DNA from: Deltaproteobacteria bacterium
GTDB taxonomy: Bacteria; Desulfobacterota; Desulfobulbia; Desulfobulbales; Desulfurivibrionaceae
Assembly (NCBI GenBank): GCA_021802645.1
Contig: JAJZRO010000016.1
Location: 1-54,702 of the forward strand
Reading direction: 5' to 3'
DNA length: 54,702 nt
Under the pieces are notes generated by a model. The model did not search any database. It was not told where the DNA came from and worked only from the letters and a program-made list of their open reading frames with translations. The translations under genes were made by a program, and so were the position numbers. This document shows positions 33,829 through 42,119 of the stretch, in pieces. How positions within the stretch are numbered: the first letter of the stretch is position 1; every line of letters begins with the position of its first letter.

Positions 33829-34881
33829 ATGAAGCAACCCACCTCCCGCTGGCAACGCCTTCTTCACGAAAGCATCACCTCGCCGGTCGAACTGGCCGCC
33901 GCCCTCGATCTCGACCTGGCGTCGCTCAGTGCGGTCTGCGCCCGTTTTCCCATGCGGATCAACCCCTATTACCTGGGGCTCATCAGGGAACACGGCACCC
34001 CGCTTCTCCGCCAGGCGGTGCCGGACCCGCGCGAACTCACCGACACCACCTGCGTCGACGACCCGCTCAACGAGGAGAATTTGAGCCCGGTGCCCAACCT
34101 GGTGCACAAGTACCCGGACCGCGCCCTCTTCCTGGTCACCTCCCGTTGCGCCATGTACTGCCGCTTCTGCACCCGCAAACGCAAGGTGGGCACCGAACGG
34201 ATGCAGGTCACCCGGGAGACGATCCGCCAGGGCCTGGACTACCTGCGGCGCACTCCGACCATCCGCGACGTGCTGGTCTCCGGCGGCGATCCACTGCTGC
34301 TGGAGGACGACACCCTGGCCGGGATTCTCGCCGAGCTCCGGCGGATCAGGAGCATCGAGATCATCCGCATCGGCAGCCGCGTACCCTGCACGCTGCCCAT
34401 GCGGGTCACGGCTCAACTGGCCAAGACCCTCAAAAGATTCCACCCCCTCTACATCAACACCCATTTCAACCATCCGGCCGAACTGACCCCGGCGGCGGCC
34501 CGGGCCTGCGCCCGCCTTGCCGACGCCGGCATCCCGCTGGGCAACCAGACCGTGCTCCTGCGTGGCATCAACGACGACACCGCCACCATCCGCGACCTGA
34601 TGTTCGGCCTGCTCACGATGCGGGTCAAGCCCTACTATCTGTTCCAGGCCGACATGACCCGCGGCACCGACCATTTCCGCACCCCGGTAGAAAAGGGACT
34701 TGCCATCATGCGGGACCTCATCGGCCATTCCTCCGGCATGGCGGTGCCCACCTTCGCCGTGGATGCGCCGGGCGGCGGCGGCAAGATCCCGCTCTCGCCC
34801 GACTACGTCCAGAGCCTGGGCCGCACCCTCACTTTCACCAACTACCAGGGACTCACCTGCACGTACCACAACGCCGCCTGA
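33829..34881 (+). CDS. kamA: KamA-family radical SAM aminomutase (lysine 2,3-aminomutase-like)
   Basis: The 350-residue protein has the PLP- and SAM-dependent aminomutase layout. FPMRINPYYLGLI is the N-terminal block; VPNLVHKYPDRALFLVT precedes the radical SAM motif CAMYCRFCTRKR (C-x3-C-x2-C). VLVSGGDPLLLEDD and RIGSRVP follow. PGGGGKIPL near the C-terminus contains the Lys that holds PLP in lysine 2,3-aminomutase. The protein is shorter than the well-studied clostridial enzyme and close to EpmB in length, so EpmB-like modification of EF-P is an alternative, though efp and epmA are not nearby. The ATG at 33829 (MKQPTSR) gives the most plausible N-terminus but has no strong ribosome binding site. 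Confidence 0.88.
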   Translation: MKQPTSRWQRLLHESITSPVELAAALDLDLASLSAVCARFPMRINPYYLGLIREHGTPLLRQAVPDPRELTDTTCVDDPLNEENLSPVPNLVHKYPDRALFLVTSRCAMYCRFCTRKRKVGTERMQVTRETIRQGLDYLRRTPTIRDVLVSGGDPLLLEDDTLAGILAELRRIRSIEIIRIGSRVPCTLPMRVTAQLAKTLKRFHPLYINTHFNHPAELTPAAARACARLADAGIPLGNQTVLLRGINDDTATIRDLMFGLLTMRVKPYYLFQADMTRGTDHFRTPVEKGLAIMRDLIGHSSGMAVPTFAVDAPGGGGKIPLSPDYVQSLGRTLTFTNYQGLTCTYHNAA

Positions 34882-34955
34882 GCAAACCTTTTTTCTTGCC
34901 GGAGGTTGTCTCTTGTTGCCCACGATGATACCCTGGAAGGAAACGCGGAGTCCCC

Positions 34956-35888
34956 ATGGAGCGCTCGATCCTCGTCGCCATCGACGGTTCGCTATACAGC
35001 AAGCACGCCCTGCACTACCTCGCCACCCTCTTTGCCGGGCAACCCGAAGTCCATTTCCACCTGCTGTCTCTGGTCCCGGCCGGATCGCAGCCGCCGGGCG
35101 GCGAGTGGATGGACCAAGAGGAATTGCTGAACACCCTGCAGCCCGCCATCCGCAGGCAGCTTGCGAGCCAGCAACACTGTGTGGCCAACGGCACCGAATT
35201 CTTTCTCCGCCACGGTTTTACGGCCGAACAGCTCACGGAGAGGGTGCGGCTTGCCCGGGACGGCATCGCCCAGGAAATTCTGCATGAAGCCCGCCATGGG
35301 CGCCATGATGCGCTGGTCATCGGCCGCCGCGGCATCGGCAAACTGGAAGAGATGATCCTCGGCAGCGTCTCCGCCACCCTGCTCGAGAAATGTCACGACG
35401 TGCCCCTGTGGATCATCGACGGCGAGGTGGATTCCCGGAAGTTCCTGGTGCCGCTGGATGGCACCTTCCACTCCCTGATGGCCGTCGATCACCTCGCCTT
35501 CGTCCTCAAGGACAACCCCCTTGCCGAGATCACCCTTTTTCACTCCGCGGCGATGCTGGCCAACCGCCCGGCGATCCGGCCCGAGAATTTTTACGACCAA
35601 TGGGGCAAGGAGTGGTGCGACACCCATCTGACCCAGCCCGACAGCCTCTTCCATGCCCCGCGGCAACTGCTCATCGAGGCCGGATTCCCCGCCGAACGCA
35701 TCTTCTGGCACCAGGCCACGAAGGGGATTGATCCCAGCCGCCAAATCCTGCGCCGGGCTCTGATGGACGATTTCGGCACCATCGTCATGGGCCGCCGCGG
35801 CGGCGAGGTCAACAAGGGTCTTTTTCGGGGGGTTTCCGACCGGGTGCTGCTCATGGCCGAGAAGGTCGCGCTCTGGATCGTCGGCTGA
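34956..35888 (+). CDS. Tandem universal stress protein (UspA)
   Basis: The 310-residue protein contains two Usp domains (about 1-150 and 155-310). The first opens with SILVAIDGSLYSKHAL and ends with the ATP-binding motif G-x2-G-x9-G-S (GRRGIGKLEEMILGSVS). The second has FLVPLDGTFHSLMAV and the matching G-x2-G-x9-G (GRRGGEVNKGLFRGVSD), but the residue after the last Gly is Val instead of Ser or Thr, so nucleotide binding there may be altered. Usp proteins aid survival under stress by unclear means. The ATG at 34956 is preceded by purine-rich GGAAGGAAACGCGGAG. It lies downstream of kamA on the same strand. Confidence 0.93.
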   Translation: MERSILVAIDGSLYSKHALHYLATLFAGQPEVHFHLLSLVPAGSQPPGGEWMDQEELLNTLQPAIRRQLASQQHCVANGTEFFLRHGFTAEQLTERVRLARDGIAQEILHEARHGRHDALVIGRRGIGKLEEMILGSVSATLLEKCHDVPLWIIDGEVDSRKFLVPLDGTFHSLMAVDHLAFVLKDNPLAEITLFHSAAMLANRPAIRPENFYDQWGKEWCDTHLTQPDSLFHAPRQLLIEAGFPAERIFWHQATKGIDPSRQILRRALMDDFGTIVMGRRGGEVNKGLFRGVSDRVLLMAEKVALWIVG

Positions 35889-35914
35889 CCCCTGCCTGTC
35901 ACATCGATTCCGGT

Positions 35915-35944
35915 TTGACAAATCCTTCCCCCTTCGCCCATAAT
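35915..35944 (+). promoter_or_regulatory. Sigma-70-like promoter of the REC-PAS-GAF-GGDEF gene
   Basis: TTGACA (35915-35920, perfect -35) is followed after 18 bases by CATAAT (35939-35944, five of six). The predicted transcription start near 35951 lies downstream of the ATG at 35943, so that ATG cannot be in this transcript and the GTG at 35994 is the better start. Confidence 0.55.
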
Positions 35945-35993
35945 GGAAAGCACGATACCATCCATAACCGCGGCGCAAGGGGGGCTTGCCGGC

Positions 35994-38216
35994 GTGACAT
36001 ATAAAAAAATCCTGGTGGTGGACAACAATCCCGTCATCCTGCGCCTGATGACCGGTTTTCTCGAACAGGAAGGCCATGAAGTGCGTACCGCCTCGGACGG
36101 TCTTTCCGCCCTCTACCTCCTGGAAAACTTCATCCCCGACGTGATCTTCACCGATCTCGTCATGCCCAACATCGACGGCGAAAAGCTCTGCCGCATCGTT
36201 CGCGACATGCCGTCCCTGGCCGGGGTCTATCTGGTTGTCCTTTCCGGCATTGCCGCCGAGGAAGAGATCAACTTCAGGGAATTCGGCGCCGACGCCTGCA
36301 TCGCCAAAGGCACGGAGGAAAATACCAGAAGGCATGTCCTCGAACTGCTCCGCCAGACAGACCAGCGGACCACCGCCCTGGTGGAGGACCCCCAACCCAC
36401 CTTGGGGGTCAACGAAATCCACACCCGGGAGGTCACCAGGGAACTGCTCAACTCGAAACGCCACCTCGAGGCCATTGTGCAACATCTGGCCGACGGCATC
36501 TTCGAGTTGAACCACGACGGCCGCATCATCTATGCCAACGAGGCCGCCGTAAAACTGACCGGCATCAAGGAGGAAAAGCTGCTGACCTCCGAGTTCCAGG
36601 CGCTCTTCCTGCCGGCGGCACGACGCCGTCTGGGCCGTGCCCTCGCCGAGGCACACGAGATGCCGCAGGCCATCGACGATGACCCGCCGCTCCTCATCAA
36701 CCAGAACTATGTGGCGCTCACCATCCTGCCGATGGCAAACGACAGGGATGTTTCCCTCATCGTCATCATGCAGGACATCACCCGGCGGGTGCTGGACGCC
36801 AAGGCCCTCAACGCCAGCGAAACGCGCTTCCGCGAACTCTTTGACCACATGCTCACCGGGGTGGCAGTCTATGAAAGCGCCAACGGCAAGGATTTCCTCT
36901 TTGTCGATTTCAACCGGGCCGCGGAACAACTTGACCAGACCAGCCGGGCGGCGGTGCTCGGCCACAATGTCACCGAGGTTTTCCCCGGCGCCGAAAAATC
37001 CGGTCTGCTTGAGGTGCTGCGTCGCGTCTGGCAGAGCGGCCACCCCGAGGAACACCCCCTCTCCTTTTACGAAAATGACCGCATTGTGGGCTGGCGGGAA
37101 AATTACGTCTACCGGTTGCCATCCGGCGAGGTCGTGACCATCTACCAGGATATCACCGAGGAGAAGCGGACGGCAACGAATCCGGCCTTTGAGACCGGAA
37201 TCAACGAAGCCGTGGCCCGACTTTCCCAGATGCTCATTGCCGGCGACTCCCTCACCGACATCTCCTCCGTGCTGCTGGAAGACGCCATGCAACTCACTGA
37301 CAGCGCCAGCAGCTTCGCGGGTTATCTTGACGACGAGGGCAACTTCCAAAGCCTGGTCATGACCGCCTTCCTGTCGGCCGACAACGAAAAACGGCCCTGC
37401 TTGGCGGCTGTCCCCAAACCGAACGGCCTGCTCAGGTGGGTGCTGGATAAGCGGGAATGCGTGCTGACCAACACGCCTGCCATCGATCCACGCTACCAGA
37501 CGCCGCCCCCCGGCCACCCCCCCATTACCCGCTTTCTCGCGGCGCCGGTCATGCTCGGCCAAGAGTTGATCGGCCAGGTGGCGCTTGCCAACGCCAACCG
37601 CGACTACACCGAACGCGACCTGGCGGTGGCTAAACAACTGGCCTCCCTTTACGCCCTGGCCATCGACCGGCAGCGTCATGATGACCAGATGACCCGCCCG
37701 GCGCCGCCCGATCCCCTGACCGGACCGATGGACCGCCATTGGCTGGCGGGCTGCCTAAAGCAGGCGATCCGCCTTGCCCACCGCCAGTCGAAGATGGTGG
37801 CCGTCTTCCGCATGGATCTCGACAATCTCCAAGAAATCAATGCCGTCCATGGCCACATCGCAGGCGACGAGGTGCTGCGCGAAGTGACCGCCCGCCTTGC
37901 CTCGACGATCCGCGCCTCCGACACCGTGGGCCGCGTAGCTGGCGACCAATTCGTCATCATCCTCCAGGGTATCAACGAGCCCGGCAATGCGGCCACCGTA
38001 GCCGGAAAGCTCCTCGCCGTCCTTAACGACACCGGCACGATGCCGGCCAGCATCGGCATCAGCCTTTATCCTGCCGACGGCAAAGACGGCGAGGTGCTGC
38101 TGCAACGGGCCGACGAGGCGATGTATCAAGCCGAACAACAAGGCGGCGGTTTCGCCTTTTACGCCGCCCCCGCAATTGGGCGCGATGACGCCAACACGAG
38201 AACCACCCCGGCATGA
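35994..38216 (+). CDS. REC-PAS-PAS-GAF protein with degenerate GGDEF domain
   Basis: From the GTG at 35994 the protein has 740 residues: receiver (about 1-125; Asp in DVIFTDLVMPNIDG), PAS (about 155-270), PAS (about 280-395), GAF (about 405-560) and GGDEF-like domain (about 565-735). The GGDEF signature reads AGDQF (RVAGDQFVIIL), missing the first Gly and with Gln in place of the metal-binding Glu, so cyclase activity is unlikely; it may bind GTP or cyclic di-GMP or act by contacts. The GTG is supported by AAGGGGGG 9 bases upstream and by the promoter, whose -10 overlaps the more upstream ATG (35943). It is not closely linked to a kinase gene. Confidence 0.88.
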   Translation: MTYKKILVVDNNPVILRLMTGFLEQEGHEVRTASDGLSALYLLENFIPDVIFTDLVMPNIDGEKLCRIVRDMPSLAGVYLVVLSGIAAEEEINFREFGADACIAKGTEENTRRHVLELLRQTDQRTTALVEDPQPTLGVNEIHTREVTRELLNSKRHLEAIVQHLADGIFELNHDGRIIYANEAAVKLTGIKEEKLLTSEFQALFLPAARRRLGRALAEAHEMPQAIDDDPPLLINQNYVALTILPMANDRDVSLIVIMQDITRRVLDAKALNASETRFRELFDHMLTGVAVYESANGKDFLFVDFNRAAEQLDQTSRAAVLGHNVTEVFPGAEKSGLLEVLRRVWQSGHPEEHPLSFYENDRIVGWRENYVYRLPSGEVVTIYQDITEEKRTATNPAFETGINEAVARLSQMLIAGDSLTDISSVLLEDAMQLTDSASSFAGYLDDEGNFQSLVMTAFLSADNEKRPCLAAVPKPNGLLRWVLDKRECVLTNTPAIDPRYQTPPPGHPPITRFLAAPVMLGQELIGQVALANANRDYTERDLAVAKQLASLYALAIDRQRHDDQMTRPAPPDPLTGPMDRHWLAGCLKQAIRLAHRQSKMVAVFRMDLDNLQEINAVHGHIAGDEVLREVTARLASTIRASDTVGRVAGDQFVIILQGINEPGNAATVAGKLLAVLNDTGTMPASIGISLYPADGKDGEVLLQRADEAMYQAEQQGGGFAFYAAPAIGRDDANTRTTPA

Positions 38217-38276
38217 CCATGGTCCAGAGGCAATGAAACGACCATCTTCCCAAGACCACCCCCACGGCGTGAAGGC

Positions 38277-39806
38277 ATGCTGGCAAAAATAACAAGTGGC
38301 GCGGTCATTGGCGTCGATGGCCTGCTCATCGAGGTGGAGGTCGATGTCGCCCTGGGGCTGCCCACCTTCACTACCGTGGGACTGCCGGAGGGGGCGGTCA
38401 AGGAAAGCAAGGAACGGGTCAAGGCAGCGATCAAGAACAACGGCTACGAGTTCCCCAATCGCCGGATCACGGTCAACCTGGCGCCAGCCGACGTGAAGAA
38501 GGGGGGGGCCGGCTACGATCTGCCCATTGCCCTCGGGCTGCTCGCCGCCACCGGGTTACTGCCACCAGAGTGCCTGGAACATCATTGCGTGGTCGGTGAA
38601 TTGTCGCTCGACGGCCAGGTGCGGCCGACGCCCGGCATCCTGCCGATGGTCATCGCCGCCAAACAGGCGGGGCGCCACACCGTGCTGCTGCCCAGGGCCA
38701 ACCTGGCCGAGGCCGCGGTGGTGGACGGGATCCGTCTCATCGGCGTCGAGGCGCTGGGTGAGGCAGTGGACATCCTGACCGGCAGCCGACCGGCGCCGGA
38801 GGGACCACCGACCGACAACCCCCACATGCTGTCCGACCGCTATGCCGTGGATTTCTGCGAGGTAAAAGGACAGGAGCACGCCAAACGCGCCCTCGAGATA
38901 GCGGCCGCCGGCCATCATAACATCCTGCTGCAGGGTCCCCCCGGCTCAGGCAAGACCATGCTGGCGCGGCGCCTGCCCACCATTCTGCCGGCCCTCACCT
39001 TCCCCGAGGCGCTGGAAACCACCAAAATCTACAGCGTCATGGGACTGCTGCCGCCGCAGTCCGGACTCATCAGCGAGCGTCCCTTCCGTGCCCCTCATCA
39101 CACGGTCTCCGACGCCGGTCTCATTGGTGGCGGCCAGATCCCGCGACCCGGCGAGGTATCGCTTGCCCACAACGGCGTACTCTTCCTTGACGAACTGCCC
39201 GAGTTCAAGAAAAACGTGCTTGAGGTACTCCGCCAGCCGCTGGAGGACCATACGGTCACCATTGCCCGCGCCAGCCACTCCCTGCGCTTCCCCTCCCGCT
39301 TCATGCTGGTGGCGGCGATGAATCCATGCCCCTGCGGCTACTACCCCGGCGATCCCCACCATGCCTGTTCCTGCAACCCCGTCCAGTTGCAACGGTATCG
39401 CCACCGCCTCTCGGGTCCGCTGCTCGACCGCATCGACCTCCACCTGGAGGTGCCGGCGGTGCGCTATAGCGATCTGGTCACCCCCGCCGCCGGCGAACGC
39501 TCCGAGGTGATCCGACAACGGGTAGCGGCGGCCCACCAAATCCAACGCCAGCGATACCAGCGTCGCCAGACTGCCTGCTACAACAGCCAGATGACTGCCG
39601 CTGACCTCAAGCGCCATTGCGCCATCGATCACCCGGCGGAACAACTCATGCAGCAGGCCGTCGACCACCTGGGCCTTTCGGGCCGCGCCTACCACCGCAT
39701 CCTGAAGATCGCCCGCACCATCGCCGACTTGGCCGGCAGCGAGACCCTGAAAAGTGAACATCTGGCCGAGGCGATCCAGTACCGTCGGCTTGCCCCCCGG
39801 CAATGA
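38277..39806 (+). CDS. comM: ComM/YifB-type AAA ATPase with Mg-chelatase-like domain
   Basis: The 509-residue protein is a ring helicase of the ComM family, which promotes branch migration in natural transformation and is widespread also in bacteria not known to be competent. The N-terminal ChlI-like domain (about 1-170) includes GLPTFTTVGLPEGAVKES and NLAPADVKKGGAGYDLPIAL. The AAA core has Walker A GPPGSGKTML (about residue 220) and Walker B GVLFLDELPEFKK; the C-terminal Mg_chelatase_C part starts near 410. A four-cysteine patch (NPCPCGYYPGDPHHACSC) is typical of the family. GAAGG precedes the ATG at 38277. Confidence 0.95.
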   Translation: MLAKITSGAVIGVDGLLIEVEVDVALGLPTFTTVGLPEGAVKESKERVKAAIKNNGYEFPNRRITVNLAPADVKKGGAGYDLPIALGLLAATGLLPPECLEHHCVVGELSLDGQVRPTPGILPMVIAAKQAGRHTVLLPRANLAEAAVVDGIRLIGVEALGEAVDILTGSRPAPEGPPTDNPHMLSDRYAVDFCEVKGQEHAKRALEIAAAGHHNILLQGPPGSGKTMLARRLPTILPALTFPEALETTKIYSVMGLLPPQSGLISERPFRAPHHTVSDAGLIGGGQIPRPGEVSLAHNGVLFLDELPEFKKNVLEVLRQPLEDHTVTIARASHSLRFPSRFMLVAAMNPCPCGYYPGDPHHACSCNPVQLQRYRHRLSGPLLDRIDLHLEVPAVRYSDLVTPAAGERSEVIRQRVAAAHQIQRQRYQRRQTACYNSQMTAADLKRHCAIDHPAEQLMQQAVDHLGLSGRAYHRILKIARTIADLAGSETLKSEHLAEAIQYRRLAPRQ

Positions 39807-39890
39807 ATGAAGGAACACCAGGTTGGGCAGGAGGAACACGTTGACCGGAACATCGAGCACCGATAACGCTGGGCAGCCCGCAGGGGAAAT

Positions 39891-40844
39891 ATGACCGAAT
39901 TCTCCAACCAGTCCCATCGCCTGTTGATGCAGCTTTTCGGCCTCAGTTCCCTGCAGGACCTGCCGGCCATGAGCGACCCTGTCCGGGAACTTATCGAACT
40001 AATCGGCAATCCACGGACCACCGCCGCCGACCTGACCGCCACCATCCTCAAGGATTATGCCCTCACCACCAAGGTGTTGCAGGTGGTGAATTCGGCCTAT
40101 TACATGCGCAACGAACCGGTTACCAGCATCAGCCGGGCGGTAACGATCATCGGGCTTACCGCCCTCAAGAATCTGGCGCTGGGTATCGCCCTCTTCGATG
40201 AGTTTCGCAGACAAGGCCGGGAGGCCGACAAGGTCCTGCGGCTGATGGCGATGAACTTCCTCAGCGCCACCCAAGCCAACCTGCTTACCCAGGACAAAAA
40301 ATATCCGGTGCTGCCGGAAGAGGCCTTCATCTGCACCCTGTTGCATCACCTGGGCAGCATGGTCATCCTCGTCTACCAGCCCGAGCTCTACGCGACTTTT
40401 GAGCAAGCCGTCAACAACGGCTATTCCGAGGAACGGGCCGCGCAGATGGCGTGCCGTGGCCTGGCCTTCACCGATATCGGCCGCGAACTCGCCCGCTATT
40501 GGAATTTCTCCGAACACATCGTCCGCTGCATGGAGGCCAACCCGCCCCCTCCCCGCGATTCGGCCGACAGCAGCACCCTGCTCCAGAACATCGCCGCCTT
40601 CAACAACCAGCTCACCGCATCCTTACTGGTCGGCAGCGATCTCGACCTTGAAGAGCTGATCTACCGTTACGGCAATGTCCTTGCGGTCACCAAGGACGAG
40701 GCCCGAGAACTGGTCCGCCGGAGCGTTGACACGGCGGCCACCTTCTCCGATTCGATTCGGTTGGAACTCAACAAATTGGCCCTGCGCGAACGGCTGATCC
40801 CCCGCCTTCGGGACGAAAATGCCCAGTGGCATCGGGACTCCTGA
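39891..40844 (+). CDS. HDOD domain protein (tandem copy 1)
   Basis: The 317-residue protein has an HDOD domain (about 10-215): LKDYALTTKVLQVVNSAYYM, SISRAVTIIGLTALKNLALG and EEAFICTLLHHLGSMVI, where the HD pair is replaced by His-His-Leu, so it is not expected to be a metal hydrolase. The C-terminal 100 residues are helical. GGGGAAAT lies before the ATG at 39891. The closest relative in the window is the next gene, with a very similar arrangement, suggesting tandem duplication; 201 bases with a separate promoter candidate divide them. It follows comM by 84 bases on the same strand. Confidence 0.9.
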   Translation: MTEFSNQSHRLLMQLFGLSSLQDLPAMSDPVRELIELIGNPRTTAADLTATILKDYALTTKVLQVVNSAYYMRNEPVTSISRAVTIIGLTALKNLALGIALFDEFRRQGREADKVLRLMAMNFLSATQANLLTQDKKYPVLPEEAFICTLLHHLGSMVILVYQPELYATFEQAVNNGYSEERAAQMACRGLAFTDIGRELARYWNFSEHIVRCMEANPPPPRDSADSSTLLQNIAAFNNQLTASLLVGSDLDLEELIYRYGNVLAVTKDEARELVRRSVDTAATFSDSIRLELNKLALRERLIPRLRDENAQWHRDS

Positions 40845-40942
40845 TCCCGTTTTTGCGACACCGACTGCGAGCCGTTCCTCACACGCTCCCTTGTCATCAC
40901 CTGACAAAATCTATCCTTTCCCAATTATCCAAAAGAGAGCCC

Positions 40943-40966
40943 TTTTGTCCCCAAATGGGGCGAAAA
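40943..40966. promoter_or_regulatory. Imperfect inverted repeat before the second HDOD promoter
   Basis: TTTT-GT-CCCC, a four-base AAAT centre and GGGG-CG-AAAA form a 24-base near-palindrome that ends 4 bases before the -35 box at 40971. It could be an operator. I see no second copy elsewhere in the window. Confidence 0.35.
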
Positions 40967-40970
40967 TGCC

Positions 40971-40999
40971 TTGACCTTTACCGTATTTCCGGAAATTAT
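40971..40999 (+). promoter_or_regulatory. Candidate promoter of the second HDOD gene
   Basis: TTGACC (40971-40976, five of six) and AATTAT (40994-40999, four of six) are separated by 17 bases. The predicted leader to the ATG at 41046 is about 40 bases. The region differs from the GC-rich surroundings, as expected for a promoter. Confidence 0.4.
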
Positions 41000-41045
41000 A
41001 GCGTCACGGGGGTTCCTTTTTCGGGCTTTGTATCGGGCTTTGTAA

Positions 41046-41987
41046 ATGAACGACACCATACGCTCGCCTCACAAAAAGTTGACCGAGATCTTCGGTCGCA
41101 TGAATCTCAGCGAGCTGCCCGCCATATCAAACCATGTGAGCGAACTCCTGGTATTGACCAGAAAAGAGGGGACCAGCGCGGGAGAGTTGGCCCAGGTCAT
41201 CCTCAAGGATTTATCGCTCACCAACAAGGTGCTTCAGGTGGTGAACTCCGCCTACTACAGTCGCGGCGTGCCCATAACCACCATCGAACGGGCGGTAACG
41301 GCCTTGGGGCTCAAGACCATCGGCGAACTCGCCGTCACCGTCTCCCTGCTTGAAGATTTTCTCAAGTCAGGCGTGGAAAAGGAAGGGATCAGCAAACTCC
41401 TCACCCTTTCCCTGCTGAGCGCCCATCTGTGCAAAACCATTGCCCAGCGGAAACGGCTGCTGATCACGCCGGAAGAGGCATACATCTGCGCACTGCTCCA
41501 TGAACTGGGACGCATCATCATCTTCATCTACCTGCCCCATGTTCACCGTCGCATCGAAATGGCCGCGGAAGGCGGCTGTTCCGAAGAAAACATGGCCCGC
41601 CTCATGCTCAAGGGCCTCTCCTACGCCGAGGTCGGCATGGAGATCGCCCGATTCTGGAATTTCTCCGAGACCATTATCAGCGCCATGACCACCAATCCCG
41701 AACCATTGGACAAATCAGCCTCCTCCGACCTCTATCTGCAGCACCTGGCGTTATTCGGCAACCGTTTCACCCGACTGGTCGTGGCCAAACAGGACTTCTC
41801 CGCATTGCTGTCCGAATACAGCGACCTTCTCCAGTTGGACCGCCAGGAACCTTTGGAAATCCTGCTCAAGACGAGCGAGACGGCCGGTGGAATCTCGGGA
41901 ATCGTCCACTATGGCCTGACCCGGCTCAAGGTACGCAGCCGCCTGTTCTGGGCTCTGGATGCCTGCAACAGGCAGGCGGTGGCCTGA
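41046..41987 (+). CDS. HDOD domain protein (tandem copy 2)
   Basis: This 313-residue protein parallels the previous gene along its whole length: LKDLSLTNKVLQVVNSAYYS, TIERAVTALGLKTIGELAVT, EEAYICALLHELGRIII (HD replaced by His-Glu) and GMEIARFWNFSETIISAM. As in its neighbour the catalytic HD pair is lost, which points to a regulatory adaptor rather than an enzyme. The conserved EEAxICxLLHxLG and WNFSExI blocks are shared by both copies, while the HDOD protein at 27372 keeps HDIGK. The ATG at 41046 is not preceded by a clear Shine-Dalgarno sequence. Confidence 0.9.
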   Translation: MNDTIRSPHKKLTEIFGRMNLSELPAISNHVSELLVLTRKEGTSAGELAQVILKDLSLTNKVLQVVNSAYYSRGVPITTIERAVTALGLKTIGELAVTVSLLEDFLKSGVEKEGISKLLTLSLLSAHLCKTIAQRKRLLITPEEAYICALLHELGRIIIFIYLPHVHRRIEMAAEGGCSEENMARLMLKGLSYAEVGMEIARFWNFSETIISAMTTNPEPLDKSASSDLYLQHLALFGNRFTRLVVAKQDFSALLSEYSDLLQLDRQEPLEILLKTSETAGGISGIVHYGLTRLKVRSRLFWALDACNRQAVA

Positions 41988-42048
41988 CTTCAGCATGTTT
42001 TCCTGCCCTGCCTCATTACCGCCTACCAGACAGGCGGACCTTTTCCCC

Positions 42049-42079
42049 TTGACAGTCACATGCCACGACGTGGTATTGG
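42049..42079 (+). promoter_or_regulatory. Promoter with palindromic operator candidate before the HTH gene
   Basis: A perfect -35 TTGACA (42049-42054) and TATTGG (42074-42079) are 19 bases apart. The spacer contains the perfect palindrome CCACG-A-CGTGG (42063-42073). A repressor bound there would block RNA polymerase, so autoregulation by the HTH protein is an attractive but untested idea. Confidence 0.4.
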
Positions 42080-42119
42080 TAGAGTAAAATTCTCCGCTTG
42101 CGCAACCGGGAGCACCGAC

